Source: CAZNKU01 sp045654805
Lineage (GTDB): Bacteria > Bacillota > Clostridia > Monoglobales > Firm-18
Reading direction: 5' to 3'
Assembly (NCBI GenBank): GCA_045654805.1
Contig: JAZOOD010000051.1
Coordinates: 1 to 23,294, forward strand
DNA length: 23,294 nucleotides
The position numbers and the translations under genes are program-made. This document shows positions 16,187 through 23,294 of this stretch, one piece after another. The notes beneath the pieces are model-generated. The model had not been told where the DNA came from and searched no databases. It worked only from the letters and a program-made list of their open reading frames with translations. How positions within the stretch are numbered: position 1 is the first letter of the stretch; the number at the start of each line of letters is the position of its first letter.

Positions 16187-16280
16187 ATGTTTTTACTTTT
16201 CATTTGATACAAAAATGTAATAGATTTTTATCAAATTTTGTGTTAGAATATATATAATATAGTAAAAAAGGAGGGTTTTT

Positions 16281-17510
16281 GTGAAAAAATTACTTTGTTT
16301 TACAACAATTATTCTGTCTTTGCTTTGTTTTTGTACATGTGTATCGGCAGATGTTGAAAATACAGACAATGAAACGTATTACATAGATGTTGGTTTGTTT
16401 TATGGTAATAGTGCCAAGTCATCAGTTGTTATTACTAATACGGAAGGAACATTCAATGTTAATGCAGTTGACGTTTTGGATGTTGTTCAGTACAATTCCG
16501 ACGGAATTATTGCAGTAGATGGTAAGGAGTATAGAGGAAGTATTATTCTAAAAAAAGATTCCAATGGTTTGCTTACTGTTATAAATCACGTAGATATTGA
16601 GGATTACATAGCATCAGTTGTTGGGGTGGAGATGTCTTCGTCATTTGAACTTGAGGCATTAAAAGCACAGGCAGTATGTGCAAGGACATATGCACTTAAG
16701 TTTATCGACAAACATAGCTTATACGGTTTTGATATGTGTGCAAGTGTAGACTGTCAGTCATATAAAGGTGTGTCTGCGGAAAGTGCAAAGACTACACGTG
16801 CGGCACAGGAAACAAAGGGTATGGTTATGAAGTATGACGGCAAGTTGATTGAGGCCGTGTATTCCGCCACAAGCGGTGGATGGACAGAAAACGTGAAATA
16901 TGTATGGGGTAGTGATATTCCATATTTGCAGGCAGTAGAGGATAGTTATGAAAGTAAGTCGGTATATGGTAGTAGCTGGGAAAAGGAAATTACTGTTGAA
17001 AAAGCCACTGAAATAATGAGTAATAAAGGTTATGACCTTGGGACAATAACTAACATTGAGGTTATGGAATCTACTGAACACGGCACAGCTACAAAGCTTC
17101 TGGTTTCAGGCACCAACGGTGAAAAGACTTTTACAAAGGAAGGGTGTCGCATTGCTTTTGGCAACATTACACTCAGTCAGGCCTTTAGTGTAACCCAAAA
17201 GTCTGAAAGTACACAGGCTGAACCCGTGTATGCATATGGCGGAAGCAAAATTTCAGGCAATGTAACTGTTTTGTCATCCAGGGGAACATCAAAGTTAAAT
17301 CTTGACAACGTTATTTTACAAGGCAATATTATAAGAAATTATGTAGGTAAAATTACAGGACCTGTTACGGGATTTGTGTTTAGCGGCAGAGGTTACGGAC
17401 ATCTTGTAGGATTAAGTCAAAATGGGGCAAACGGTATGGCATCTGCCGGCTTTAAATATGATGAAATTTTAAAACATTATTATAAAGGGATTGAACTAGA
17501 TTGGATTTAA
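16281..17510 (+). CDS. spoIID: SpoIID, stage II sporulation lytic transglycosylase
   Basis: SpoIID cleaves denuded glycan strands during engulfment, acting with SpoIIP, which is encoded 5 kb away in this window. The 409-aa protein has an N-terminal signal/anchor (about residues 3-23), then the SpoIID/LytB domain: EDYIASVVGVEMSSSF with Glu117 as the expected catalytic residue, LKAQAVCARTYAL, YSATSGGWTE, and the C-terminal GYGHLVGLSQNGANGMA (from residue 371). The GTG start at 16281 follows GGAGGG. Its 3' end overlaps queA by 10 nt. I saw no convincing sigma-E promoter in the 160-bp gap shared with asd. Confidence 0.95.
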   Translation: MKKLLCFTTIILSLLCFCTCVSADVENTDNETYYIDVGLFYGNSAKSSVVITNTEGTFNVNAVDVLDVVQYNSDGIIAVDGKEYRGSIILKKDSNGLLTVINHVDIEDYIASVVGVEMSSSFELEALKAQAVCARTYALKFIDKHSLYGFDMCASVDCQSYKGVSAESAKTTRAAQETKGMVMKYDGKLIEAVYSATSGGWTENVKYVWGSDIPYLQAVEDSYESKSVYGSSWEKEITVEKATEIMSNKGYDLGTITNIEVMESTEHGTATKLLVSGTNGEKTFTKEGCRIAFGNITLSQAFSVTQKSESTQAEPVYAYGGSKISGNVTVLSSRGTSKLNLDNVILQGNIIRNYVGKITGPVTGFVFSGRGYGHLVGLSQNGANGMASAGFKYDEILKHYYKGIELDWI

Positions 17511-18523
17511 AGGATTATTATTATGATTTACCCGAGGAATGTATTGCACAGACTCCACTTGCAAAGCGTGATTCCTCCAAGCTTTTGATGTTAAATAAAC
17601 AAACGGGTGAAATAACTCACGAGGTTTTTCACAATATTATAAATTATCTTAACAAGGGTGATTGCCTTGTTCTTAACGACAGCAGGGTTTTGCCTGCACG
17701 TCTTTTGGGTGTGCGTGAAGATACAGGATCACCAATGGAATTTTTGCTGTTAAGCAGAAAGGAACAAGACGTGTGGGAGGTTATAGTACGTCCGGGAAAA
17801 CGTGCTAAACCGGGCAGACGTTTTGTTTTTGGTAACGAGCTTAAGGCAGAAGTTCTGGATATTGTAAACGATGGTAACAGACTTGTTCGATTTGAATATG
17901 ATGGATTATTTGAAAACGTTCTGGACAGACTTGGTGAAATGCCATTACCTCCATATATTACGGAAAAGCTACAGGACAGGGAAAGGTATCAGACAGTATA
18001 TTCTAAAAATGACGGCTCCGCCGCAGCACCTACCGCAGGTTTGCACTTTACAAAAGAATTACTTGAGGAAATAGAGAATAAGGGTGTTAATATTGCGTAC
18101 GTTACGTTACACGTAGGACTTGGAACATTCCGTCCCGTCAAGGTAGATGTAATTGAGGAGCATAAAATGCACAGTGAATTTTACGAGCTTGATGCAAAAA
18201 ATGCGGAGATTATAAATAATGCACGTAAAAACGGTGGTAAAATAATTTCAGTAGGTACTACGTCAACCCGTACCCTTGAAACTATCGCCAAAGATGATGG
18301 AACTTTGGAGCCTTCAACAGGATGGACGGATATTTTTATTTATCCTCCATACAAATTTAAGGCAGTGGACAAGCTTATAACCAATTTCCACTTACCGGAA
18401 TCTACCCTTTTGATGCTTGTAAGCTCGTTGGCAGGAAGGGAAAATATACTTAATGCATATAAAATTGCAATAGAGGAAGATTACAGATTCTTCAGCTTTG
18501 GAGATGCAATGTTTATATACTGA
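17501..18523 (+). CDS. queA: S-adenosylmethionine:tRNA ribosyltransferase-isomerase
   Basis: QueA transfers and rearranges the ribosyl group of SAM onto preQ1-tRNA to form epoxyqueuosine. The 340-aa protein has the family motifs QTPLAKRDSSKLL, NDSRVLPARL, AAPTAGLHFT, ISVGTTSTRTLE and NFHLPESTLLMLVSS. The start is TTG 17501, inside the last codons of spoIID (10-nt overlap), with AAAGGGA about 10 nt upstream; the N-terminus MDLKDYYYDLPE is typical. tgt, which acts one step earlier, follows after 10 nt. Coupling a tRNA-modification gene to a sporulation gene by overlap is notable. Confidence 0.97.
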   Translation: MDLKDYYYDLPEECIAQTPLAKRDSSKLLMLNKQTGEITHEVFHNIINYLNKGDCLVLNDSRVLPARLLGVREDTGSPMEFLLLSRKEQDVWEVIVRPGKRAKPGRRFVFGNELKAEVLDIVNDGNRLVRFEYDGLFENVLDRLGEMPLPPYITEKLQDRERYQTVYSKNDGSAAAPTAGLHFTKELLEEIENKGVNIAYVTLHVGLGTFRPVKVDVIEEHKMHSEFYELDAKNAEIINNARKNGGKIISVGTTSTRTLETIAKDDGTLEPSTGWTDIFIYPPYKFKAVDKLITNFHLPESTLLMLVSSLAGRENILNAYKIAIEEDYRFFSFGDAMFIY

Positions 18524-18533
18524 GGAGAATGTT

Positions 18534-19664
18534 ATGTTTAAACTTTTAAAAACAGAGAGAACAGCCCGTCGAGGAGAATTTAAAACAGTCCATGGTACAA
18601 TACAAACACCTGTTTTTCAAAACGTTGGTACTTGTGCTGCTATTAAGGGTGGATTAAATACAATAGATTTAAAGGCAAGCGGTTGTCAGGTGGAACTTTC
18701 CAACACGTATCATTTGCATTTGCGTCCCGGTGACAAGGTTATAAAGGACCTTGGTGGATTGCATAAATTTATGAACTGGGACAGACCTATCCTTACGGAC
18801 AGTGGTGGTTTTCAGGTTTTTTCACTTGCAAAGCTGCGTAATATAACGGAGGAAGGGGTTGAATTTCAATCCCACATAGATGGGTCAAAAATCTTTATGG
18901 GACCTGAGGAAAGTATGCAGATTCAAAGCAACCTTGCCTCTACAATAGCTATGGCTTTTGACGAATGTGTGGAAAACCCTGCACCAAGAGATTATGTTCA
19001 GGCATCGAGTGAACGTACCATACGCTGGCTTGAAAGATGTAAAAAAGAGATGAAAAGACTTAATTCTCTTGATGATACAATTAACAAAAATCAAATGTTA
19101 TTTGGTATAAATCAGGGCGGAACATACAAGGATATCAGAATTGAAAATATGAAGACTATTGCCCAAATGGATTTGGACGGCTATGCAATAGGCGGTCTTG
19201 CAGTAGGTGAGCCTGCTGAGGTTATGTATGAAATAATTGAGGCGGTGGAACCTTATGCTCCAAAGGATAAGCCAAGATATCTTATGGGTGTAGGAACACC
19301 TGCTAATATACTGGAGGCAGTTGACAGAGGTGTAGACTTTTTTGACTGTGTAATGCCAAGCCGTAATGCAAGACACGGTCATCTGTTTACTTCAAAGGGT
19401 ATTATAAATATTAATAACAGTAAGTATGAACGTGACTATTCCCCTGTGGATGAAAAATGCGACTGTGAACTTTGCCGTAACTATTCAAAAGCATACCTAA
19501 GACACCTCTTTAAAGCTAAAGAAATGCTTGGTATGCGTTTGGCAGTTATTCATAATTTAAGATTTTATAATAAACTTATGGAGGATATACGCGACAATCT
19601 TGACAACGGTACCTTCAAGCAGTTTAAAAATGAACATATTCAAATTTATTCTACAAGGATTTAA
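18534..19664 (+). CDS. tgt: tRNA-guanine transglycosylase
   Basis: Tgt exchanges guanine 34 for preQ1 in tRNAs with GUN anticodons. The 376-aa protein shows LTDSGGFQVFSLAK with Asp89, FDECVENPA, GINQGGTYKDIR, AIGGLAVGEP, and FFDCVMPSRNARHG with the expected nucleophile Asp. The zinc site is Cys309, Cys311, Cys314 and His340 (CDCELC ... VIH). The start is ATG 18534 after GAGGAGAA; an in-frame upstream ATG at 18498 lies inside queA without a ribosome site. Its last 14 nt overlap the convergent acyltransferase gene. Confidence 0.97.
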   Translation: MFKLLKTERTARRGEFKTVHGTIQTPVFQNVGTCAAIKGGLNTIDLKASGCQVELSNTYHLHLRPGDKVIKDLGGLHKFMNWDRPILTDSGGFQVFSLAKLRNITEEGVEFQSHIDGSKIFMGPEESMQIQSNLASTIAMAFDECVENPAPRDYVQASSERTIRWLERCKKEMKRLNSLDDTINKNQMLFGINQGGTYKDIRIENMKTIAQMDLDGYAIGGLAVGEPAEVMYEIIEAVEPYAPKDKPRYLMGVGTPANILEAVDRGVDFFDCVMPSRNARHGHLFTSKGIININNSKYERDYSPVDEKCDCELCRNYSKAYLRHLFKAKEMLGMRLAVIHNLRFYNKLMEDIRDNLDNGTFKQFKNEHIQIYSTRI

Positions 19665-20709
19665 CCTTTTTAAAAGGCTTTAATATAAAGCCTGATATCG
19701 TGTGCACCGCGTATGAAAATATAAATGTTCCCACAAGTATTGAAACAAGATACAGCAGGTTGTTGCTTATGTGTACTGTGTATCCAAACACAACCATATT
19801 ACTGCGGAGGAAGAAGATAAACAACGCGTGGGAAAGGTATAGTTCCAAGGACAACTTTCCGCAAATGTTAATCAGCTTGTTACCAAATTGCATTTTCATT
19901 GAAAGTAAAATAATAAATATTGAAAAAGATGCAGAGCATACTATTTCTGTCAACAGCAGAGGTAGTGTGCTTTCCCCGTATTTTACAACTGTATAGTACA
20001 TTGTTGCACAAAATACCGACATTGTAAGAATGATTGAAGGTAAAAAATATTTTTTAAAAAAGGCATTTATACAGTTTTTATAATTACAATACCACATACC
20101 AAGTACAAAGCAGAGTATGGAATTATACCACCACAAACCAAAATCAGTTATGCCACCAAATTTGTTTAAGCTATACAAAACTATAATGTAAACAATGGTA
20201 TAAATACTCATTGCAATTGTTCCCTTTTTGTTACCAAAAATTTTAAAGCACATCCAAAAACCTATGTACATTATAATAATTGCCATAACGTACCACAAAT
20301 GATATCCAAATATGGAAAGTAAAATATATTTTTTATCAAGTATTCCTACAAAACGTTTTGAATAAATGTAAAACAAATTTATTATGTAATATGGTACCAA
20401 TATGGTAAGCAGCCTTTTGGTGAAAAATCCTTTTAAGTAGTCACCCTTGTTTTTAACACCGTACATAAGACCGTAGCCTGATATAAAGAAGAACATACCT
20501 ACCATTAAAAAACCTACGCATTCAAAGAATAAAAAAGATGGGTACACATCTGCAAAATAGGTGCATAAATGGTGAAAAATCACATATATTGCACATAATC
20601 CTTTTAATGAATTTGTCTGCTTTACGTTAAAGCTGTCTTCATAAAATTCACCCGTATTTGCAATTTTTGAGCCTATTACAAATATTAAAATTGATATTAA
20701 AATAATCAT
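19651..20709 (-). CDS. Acyltransferase-3 family membrane protein
   Basis: This 352-aa protein has about ten hydrophobic segments and the N-terminal acyltransferase-3 pattern: NSLKGLCAIYVIFHHLCTYF near residues 33-52 with the paired His, followed by FFFISGYGLMYGV. The family (OafA/NodX-like) O-acylates surface polysaccharides or other extracytoplasmic acceptors; the acceptor here cannot be read. The start is ATG 20709 after GAAGG. It has its own promoter (20742-20770) divergent from the next gene. Its C-terminal codons overlap the tgt end by 14 nt on the opposite strand. It is a single gene, not part of a visible polysaccharide cluster. Confidence 0.85.
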   Translation of the reverse strand: MIILISILIFVIGSKIANTGEFYEDSFNVKQTNSLKGLCAIYVIFHHLCTYFADVYPSFLFFECVGFLMVGMFFFISGYGLMYGVKNKGDYLKGFFTKRLLTILVPYYIINLFYIYSKRFVGILDKKYILLSIFGYHLWYVMAIIIMYIGFWMCFKIFGNKKGTIAMSIYTIVYIIVLYSLNKFGGITDFGLWWYNSILCFVLGMWYCNYKNCINAFFKKYFLPSIILTMSVFCATMYYTVVKYGESTLPLLLTEIVCSASFSIFIILLSMKMQFGNKLINICGKLSLELYLSHALFIFFLRSNMVVFGYTVHISNNLLYLVSILVGTFIFSYAVHTISGFILKPFKKVKSL

Positions 20710-20741
20710 TTTATCTACCTTCTGTACATATTTTTATACTG

Positions 20742-20770
20742 ATTATTACACAATTGTTATTTTTTGTCAA
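20742..20770 (-). promoter_or_regulatory. Promoter of the acyltransferase gene
   Basis: On the - strand -35 TTGACA (20765-20770) and -10 AATAAT (20742-20747, or TAATAA one base earlier) are 17 bp apart. The -35 box is 17 bp from the -35 of the divergent + strand promoter. Confidence 0.65.
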
Positions 20771-20787
20771 GAAATGAGAATTTTTAC

Positions 20788-20816
20788 TTGAATATATATT
20801 TGCAATATGATAAAAT
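20788..20816 (+). promoter_or_regulatory. Promoter of the 232-aa hypothetical gene
   Basis: TTGAAT (20788-20793) and TAAAAT (20811-20816) are separated by 17 bp and lie about 30 bp before the gene, on the other side of the divergent acyltransferase promoter. Confidence 0.6.
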
Positions 20817-20846
20817 GTTTATATATTATTGGAAAGGATGTTTGCG

Positions 20847-21545
20847 ATGTATAGAAAATGTATTTACAACAATAAAGCTATTGCATATGTAGAGGAACCA
20901 TGGGTTTTTAAGACTGATGCAGATAAAACTAAAAAATTTGAAATTACTTTTGAAGGTGCTGAAAAATTCAATGAGGGTGATATTGAAGCGTTTGTAGAAA
21001 GATATTCCTGTGCTGAAACAGATTATGCCTTAAGAATATATGTTACAATAGGCAGTATTAATTTTATGGTGGATAAAATAAAGGCAAAACAGCCTATAAA
21101 TGTGTATTCATATTTCTGCTTTGAAAATGAAAGCAGACACGTTTCAATTAACGTTCCCGACAAGAGCAAGCTTGTTGTACGTAATGATGAAAATGGTTTT
21201 AAATTCTTTAGAATGAAAAATGTTGTAGACGGTAATGATATGATTCCTTTCGGTTGCTTAATGTTGCCCGACGGTGTTGCTTCAAATGGAGTGGATATGA
21301 AAATGAACTTCTATGACGGTATGCATAAGGAAGGTATTGAACATTCAAAAGTCTTTTGCATCTGTACAGGTGACAGCGCCACTATTCCGGGTTGGCATAT
21401 GCTTAATATGGAAGACGGTGGTTTCCTCGCAGAACCGCAAGATAAAGTAAATAGCTATGCACTTTATGTTGATGGTGATATTGTAACAGTAAAGGGTCTT
21501 TCATCAGGTGAAGTTTTAGAAATTGATTTAAAAAAATATATGTGA
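20847..21545 (+). CDS. Unrecognised cytoplasmic protein (232 aa)
   Basis: I do not recognise this protein. The start ATG 20847 is chosen for GGAAAGGA 8 nt upstream; an in-frame ATG at 20838 overlaps that ribosome site. It has no signal peptide or membrane segment, is acidic, and alternates short hydrophobic and charged stretches (FEITFEGAEKF, YALRIYVTIGSINFMVDKI, YALYVDGDIVTVKGL), suggesting a mostly beta fold. A run around residues 150-190 contains GVDMKMNFYDGMHKEGIEHS and CICTGDSATIPGWHML. It has its own promoter and a strong terminator, so it is monocistronic, and it borders the second phage segment. It could be a host gene of a narrow lineage or cargo. Confidence 0.75.
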   Translation: MYRKCIYNNKAIAYVEEPWVFKTDADKTKKFEITFEGAEKFNEGDIEAFVERYSCAETDYALRIYVTIGSINFMVDKIKAKQPINVYSYFCFENESRHVSINVPDKSKLVVRNDENGFKFFRMKNVVDGNDMIPFGCLMLPDGVASNGVDMKMNFYDGMHKEGIEHSKVFCICTGDSATIPGWHMLNMEDGGFLAEPQDKVNSYALYVDGDIVTVKGLSSGEVLEIDLKKYM

Positions 21546-21546
21546 T

Positions 21547-21586
21547 AAAAAGCTGTGGTAAAATATATTTTACCACAGCTTTTTTT
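21547..21586. terminator. Bidirectional terminator, 38-bp perfect palindrome
   Basis: AAAAAGCTGTGGTAAAATA (21547-21565) is followed immediately by its exact complement (21566-21584) and more T. It has a U-tail in both directions, so it can end the + strand hypothetical gene and the - strand phage genes. A diverged copy of one arm (CTTTATCACAGCCTTTTTTAA) follows at 21611-21631. Confidence 0.9.
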
Positions 21587-21627
21587 AAGACGAAGAGTAA
21601 GTAGTGATCACTTTATCACAGCCTTTT

Positions 21628-22497
21628 TTAATAGAATTTACTATATAAGTAGTCGGATCCATTTTCCTTAAGCCAGCTATAACCCATATATTTTCCTATT
21701 GCTTCCGCAAGTTTTTTATCCTTTATCTCGTAATTAGGGTCATTAAGCCATCTTTGGTATTCGTATTCATTTTTTTCATTTAATATCTTGTTTTTTATAA
21801 GCTGTGCCTTGTAATCATCAAGTTTTGCATTAAAATCAAGTTCAGCTTTCTTAGCATCTCTTTGGTCATTAAGGGTATTTCTCTGCCTTTCAACCTGAGC
21901 ATCACCCAATTCCATATATCTGTCATATTCCTCATTGGCATTTTCCACTTCCTGCTTATATCTGTCTGCACTAATCTGATATTTTTTTACAAGCTTGTCA
22001 TAAGCTTCGCCAGCGAGAGTTTTTGCATAATCGTTAATTTTTTCAGCATATGCCTGCCCAACCTGTGCAGTTGCCGCTGCGGCATAACTGTTGTTTCTCC
22101 CACCTGATGCCTTAGTCATATTAGCATAAGTGTTTTTTTGTGCGGAATTACTTTGACGTTTCGCAGCATTTGCAAACGCAACGTAATTAGGATCATCTTC
22201 AGCGTTGTATGTAAAGTTGTTGATGCTTTCATACAATCTGTCACTTTGTTCCTTGTATGTAGGGTCTATGGTTACGTTTTGGGCTCTGTCGTAATAATCG
22301 CTGTAATTAGCCCTTGCGTTTTTAAATGCTTCATAATTCATAGTGTCGTTGCCAATGCCTAATTCGTTTCTAATTGCCTGATTTTCCGCATTTGCTCTTT
22401 TTGCAACTTCACTTGATTTGTCTGCCTCGTTTTCCCATATGTATTTGTTGTTTTCATACTTGTCTGCTTTACTTTTGTCTTTGTACAATGAATTCAT
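21628..22497 (-). CDS. Phage virion-type protein, homologue of the 407-aa protein (289 aa)
   Basis: The start is ATG 22497 after AAGGAGG. Residues about 90-165 align by eye with the left prophage protein: NFTYN for NFNYN, DDPNY for DPAY, GRNNSYAAAATAQVGQAYA (133-151) for GRNSSYSAATTAQVQQAYA (141-159), and LAGEAYDKL for LAEQAYNRL. The following part (about 165-240) is charged and probably coiled coil; the C-terminus (WLNDPNYEI) is shorter than in the left copy. It is soluble, with no signal peptide. It is the last gene of this phage segment, and no giant polyvalent gene follows. A virion or DNA-ejection role is inferred from neighbours. Confidence 0.7.
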   Translation of the reverse strand: MNSLYKDKSKADKYENNKYIWENEADKSSEVAKRANAENQAIRNELGIGNDTMNYEAFKNARANYSDYYDRAQNVTIDPTYKEQSDRLYESINNFTYNAEDDPNYVAFANAAKRQSNSAQKNTYANMTKASGGRNNSYAAAATAQVGQAYAEKINDYAKTLAGEAYDKLVKKYQISADRYKQEVENANEEYDRYMELGDAQVERQRNTLNDQRDAKKAELDFNAKLDDYKAQLIKNKILNEKNEYEYQRWLNDPNYEIKDKKLAEAIGKYMGYSWLKENGSDYLYSKFY

Positions 22498-22508
22498 TTT
22501 GTTCCTCC

Positions 22509-22703
22509 TTATAGTATTTTATCAATATTTTTCACTTTCGTTATGTTAAAATCAATTTCCTTTACATTTTGGCTTGTAAGGTGGTTAAGCTGACGTTGTA
22601 TATCTCTTTGCATTACGAATATACAGTCCGCAAGCTCACCTATTACCCTTTTTGCATCTTCCAGGTTGTTTATGCTATCAGCATTTATATTTTCAATATT
22701 CAT
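22509..22703 (-). CDS. Small phage protein (64 aa)
   Basis: The start is ATG 22703 after CAGGAGG. It is an acidic, helical protein (LEDAKRVIGELADCIFVMQRDIQRQLNHL split by a short break) with an Asn/Asp-rich start and end. It lies 3 nt after the tail-like gene and 11 nt before the 289-aa gene. Short proteins of this kind with an 'NL-x-x-x-NV' ending occur between tail and internal-virion genes of clostridial prophages; I cannot assign a function. Confidence 0.6.
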   Translation of the reverse strand: MNIENINADSINNLEDAKRVIGELADCIFVMQRDIQRQLNHLTSQNVKEIDFNITKVKNIDKIL

Positions 22704-22706
22704 ACC

Positions 22707-23294
22707 TTACCTCCTGTAAACATTCAGACTTTCACCACCACGGTGTTTTGATGTACCCACAGTTACCTTGCCGTGTATGTCAAGTATCCTCACGTCACCT
22801 CTGCCCTTAAATTTAAGAGTGTAGCTGTCGCACTTTTTAACACGTAGCTTAAAGTCAAACATTTCGTCACGCTCTGCGGTTTTGGTTGCTACTCTTGTCC
22901 ATTCTCCGCCGTTTTGACGGACATATATATCAAGCTTGGTATTCTGTGCCATATCTGCCCTTATCCATAGCTTGGAAAGGGTTTTCCGCTCCTTACTGTA
23001 AAATGTGTAATCCTTTGTGGTAAATTCCCACTCCACGTTTTCATCACCGCTGTCTACCTTGTATATTCCGTCATCACATACCATATATAGGTCGTTAATT
23101 TGGTTGTAAAGCATTTTTACAGCCTTGTTATCCTCAATATGCCACATCCTGTAATATGTATCGTAGACATATATTTTATTTCCGTCATATACATAATACT
23201 TTCTGCCGTCAGTACCTGCCTTGCATATGCCGTCTGTTTTTATATCAATGTTTGTGGATATTACATTTGGTACACCGCCACTGTATCTCACAAT
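22707..23294 (-). CDS. Phage tail/DNA-stabilisation-like protein, C-terminal part (5' end outside window)
   Basis: The frame is open through the right edge; 195 C-terminal residues are visible. They show beta-propeller-like repeats (YYVYDGNKIYVYDT, RMWH, INDLYMVCDDGIYKVD) followed by a C-terminal beta module (KLWIRADMAQNTKLDIYV and TLKFKGRGDVRIL). This resembles gp10-type packaged-DNA stabilisation or tail accessory proteins of podovirus-like phages. The assignment rests on general pattern only. The stop is 3 nt before the 64-aa gene, so the three genes form one transcript. Confidence 0.6.
   Translation of the reverse strand: MVRYSGGVPNVISTNIDIKTDGICKAGTDGRKYYVYDGNKIYVYDTYYRMWHIEDNKAVKMLYNQINDLYMVCDDGIYKVDSGDENVEWEFTTKDYTFYSKERKTLSKLWIRADMAQNTKLDIYVRQNGGEWTRVATKTAERDEMFDFKLRVKKCDSYTLKFKGRGDVRILDIHGKVTVGTSKHRGGESLNVYRR

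Larger units (their letters stand above)
21600..23294 (-). mobile_element. Second phage-derived segment (end of a prophage or remnant)
   Basis: Three consecutive - strand genes with tight spacing look like phage structural genes, and the last one is homologous to the 407-aa protein of the left prophage. The segment ends at about 21600, next to a bidirectional terminator. No tRNA or integrase is visible at this end. The rest lies beyond the right edge, so intact prophage versus remnant cannot be decided. The left boundary is approximate. Confidence 0.65.

Noticed and set aside
16253..16258. TATAAT upstream of spoIID as a housekeeping promoter
   Set aside because: No -35 box at 16-18 bp, and transcription would begin at the ribosome site; probably AT-rich coincidence.
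16119..16280. Lysine riboswitch upstream of asd
   Set aside because: The promoter lies within about 70 nt of the start codon, leaving far too little leader for the riboswitch fold.
21585..21600. TTAAGACGAAGAG after the terminator as an attachment repeat matching TTGACGAAC near the tRNA
   Set aside because: Only six bases (GACGAA) are shared, which is expected by chance.
1..23294. CRISPR arrays, rRNA genes or insertion sequences
   Set aside because: No regularly spaced repeats with unique spacers, no rRNA-like conserved stretches and no transposase frames were seen.

Overview
The window looks like the chromosome of a low-GC, spore-forming Clostridia-type Firmicute. It carries three sporulation or germination genes (gpr, spoIIP, spoIID), strong AGGAGG ribosome sites, frequent TTG/GTG starts, consensus TTGACA-17-TATAAT promoters, and U-tailed hairpin terminators. 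The genus cannot be named from this sequence alone.

Layout: (1) bases 1 to about 8200 are the right end of a prophage read on the + strand. It holds the C-terminal tail of a probable lysin, a terminator, a 407-aa putative internal virion protein, and a 2205-aa polyvalent protein (hydrophobic segments, an ADP-ribosyltransferase-like domain, a HELGH zinc-peptidase motif and an LPD38-like C-terminal region). A perfect terminator closes it. Short tandem repeats follow, then the 3' end of a host tRNA-Leu(GAG), the probable attachment site. (2) 8204-21545 is host core sequence: tRNA-Leu and rpsT on the - strand; gpr-spoIIP on +; an abrB / PLP-lyase / pnuC operon on -; an asd-dapA-dapB lysine/DAP operon on -; spoIID-queA-tgt on +; an acyltransferase-3 membrane protein on -; and an unrecognised 232-aa protein on +. 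(3) From about 21600 to the right edge a second phage-derived segment reads on the - strand: a tail/stabilisation-like protein (cut by the window edge), a 64-aa protein, and a 289-aa protein that is visibly homologous to the 407-aa protein of the left prophage.

The two phage segments are related and in opposite orientation, so about 13.5 kb of core genes sits between inverted phage homologies. The left copy of the shared module carries the giant polyvalent gene; the right copy lacks it. Within the giant gene there is a 60-codon out-of-frame ORF with its own good ribosome site, and this is the most unusual local signal.

How the genes work together: asd, dapA and dapB are consecutive or near-consecutive steps from aspartyl phosphate to tetrahydrodipicolinate, feeding lysine, peptidoglycan and, in spore formers, dipicolinate. 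SpoIID and SpoIIP are partners in peptidoglycan remodelling during engulfment. GPR degrades small acid-soluble spore proteins at germination. QueA and Tgt both act in queuosine tRNA modification. The abrB/lyase/pnuC operon joins a regulator, a PLP enzyme and a probable nicotinamide mononucleotide transporter; their functional link is not known to me. Gene-free stretches over about 300 bp do not occur; the longest (8045-8387, interrupted by the tRNA) is described below.
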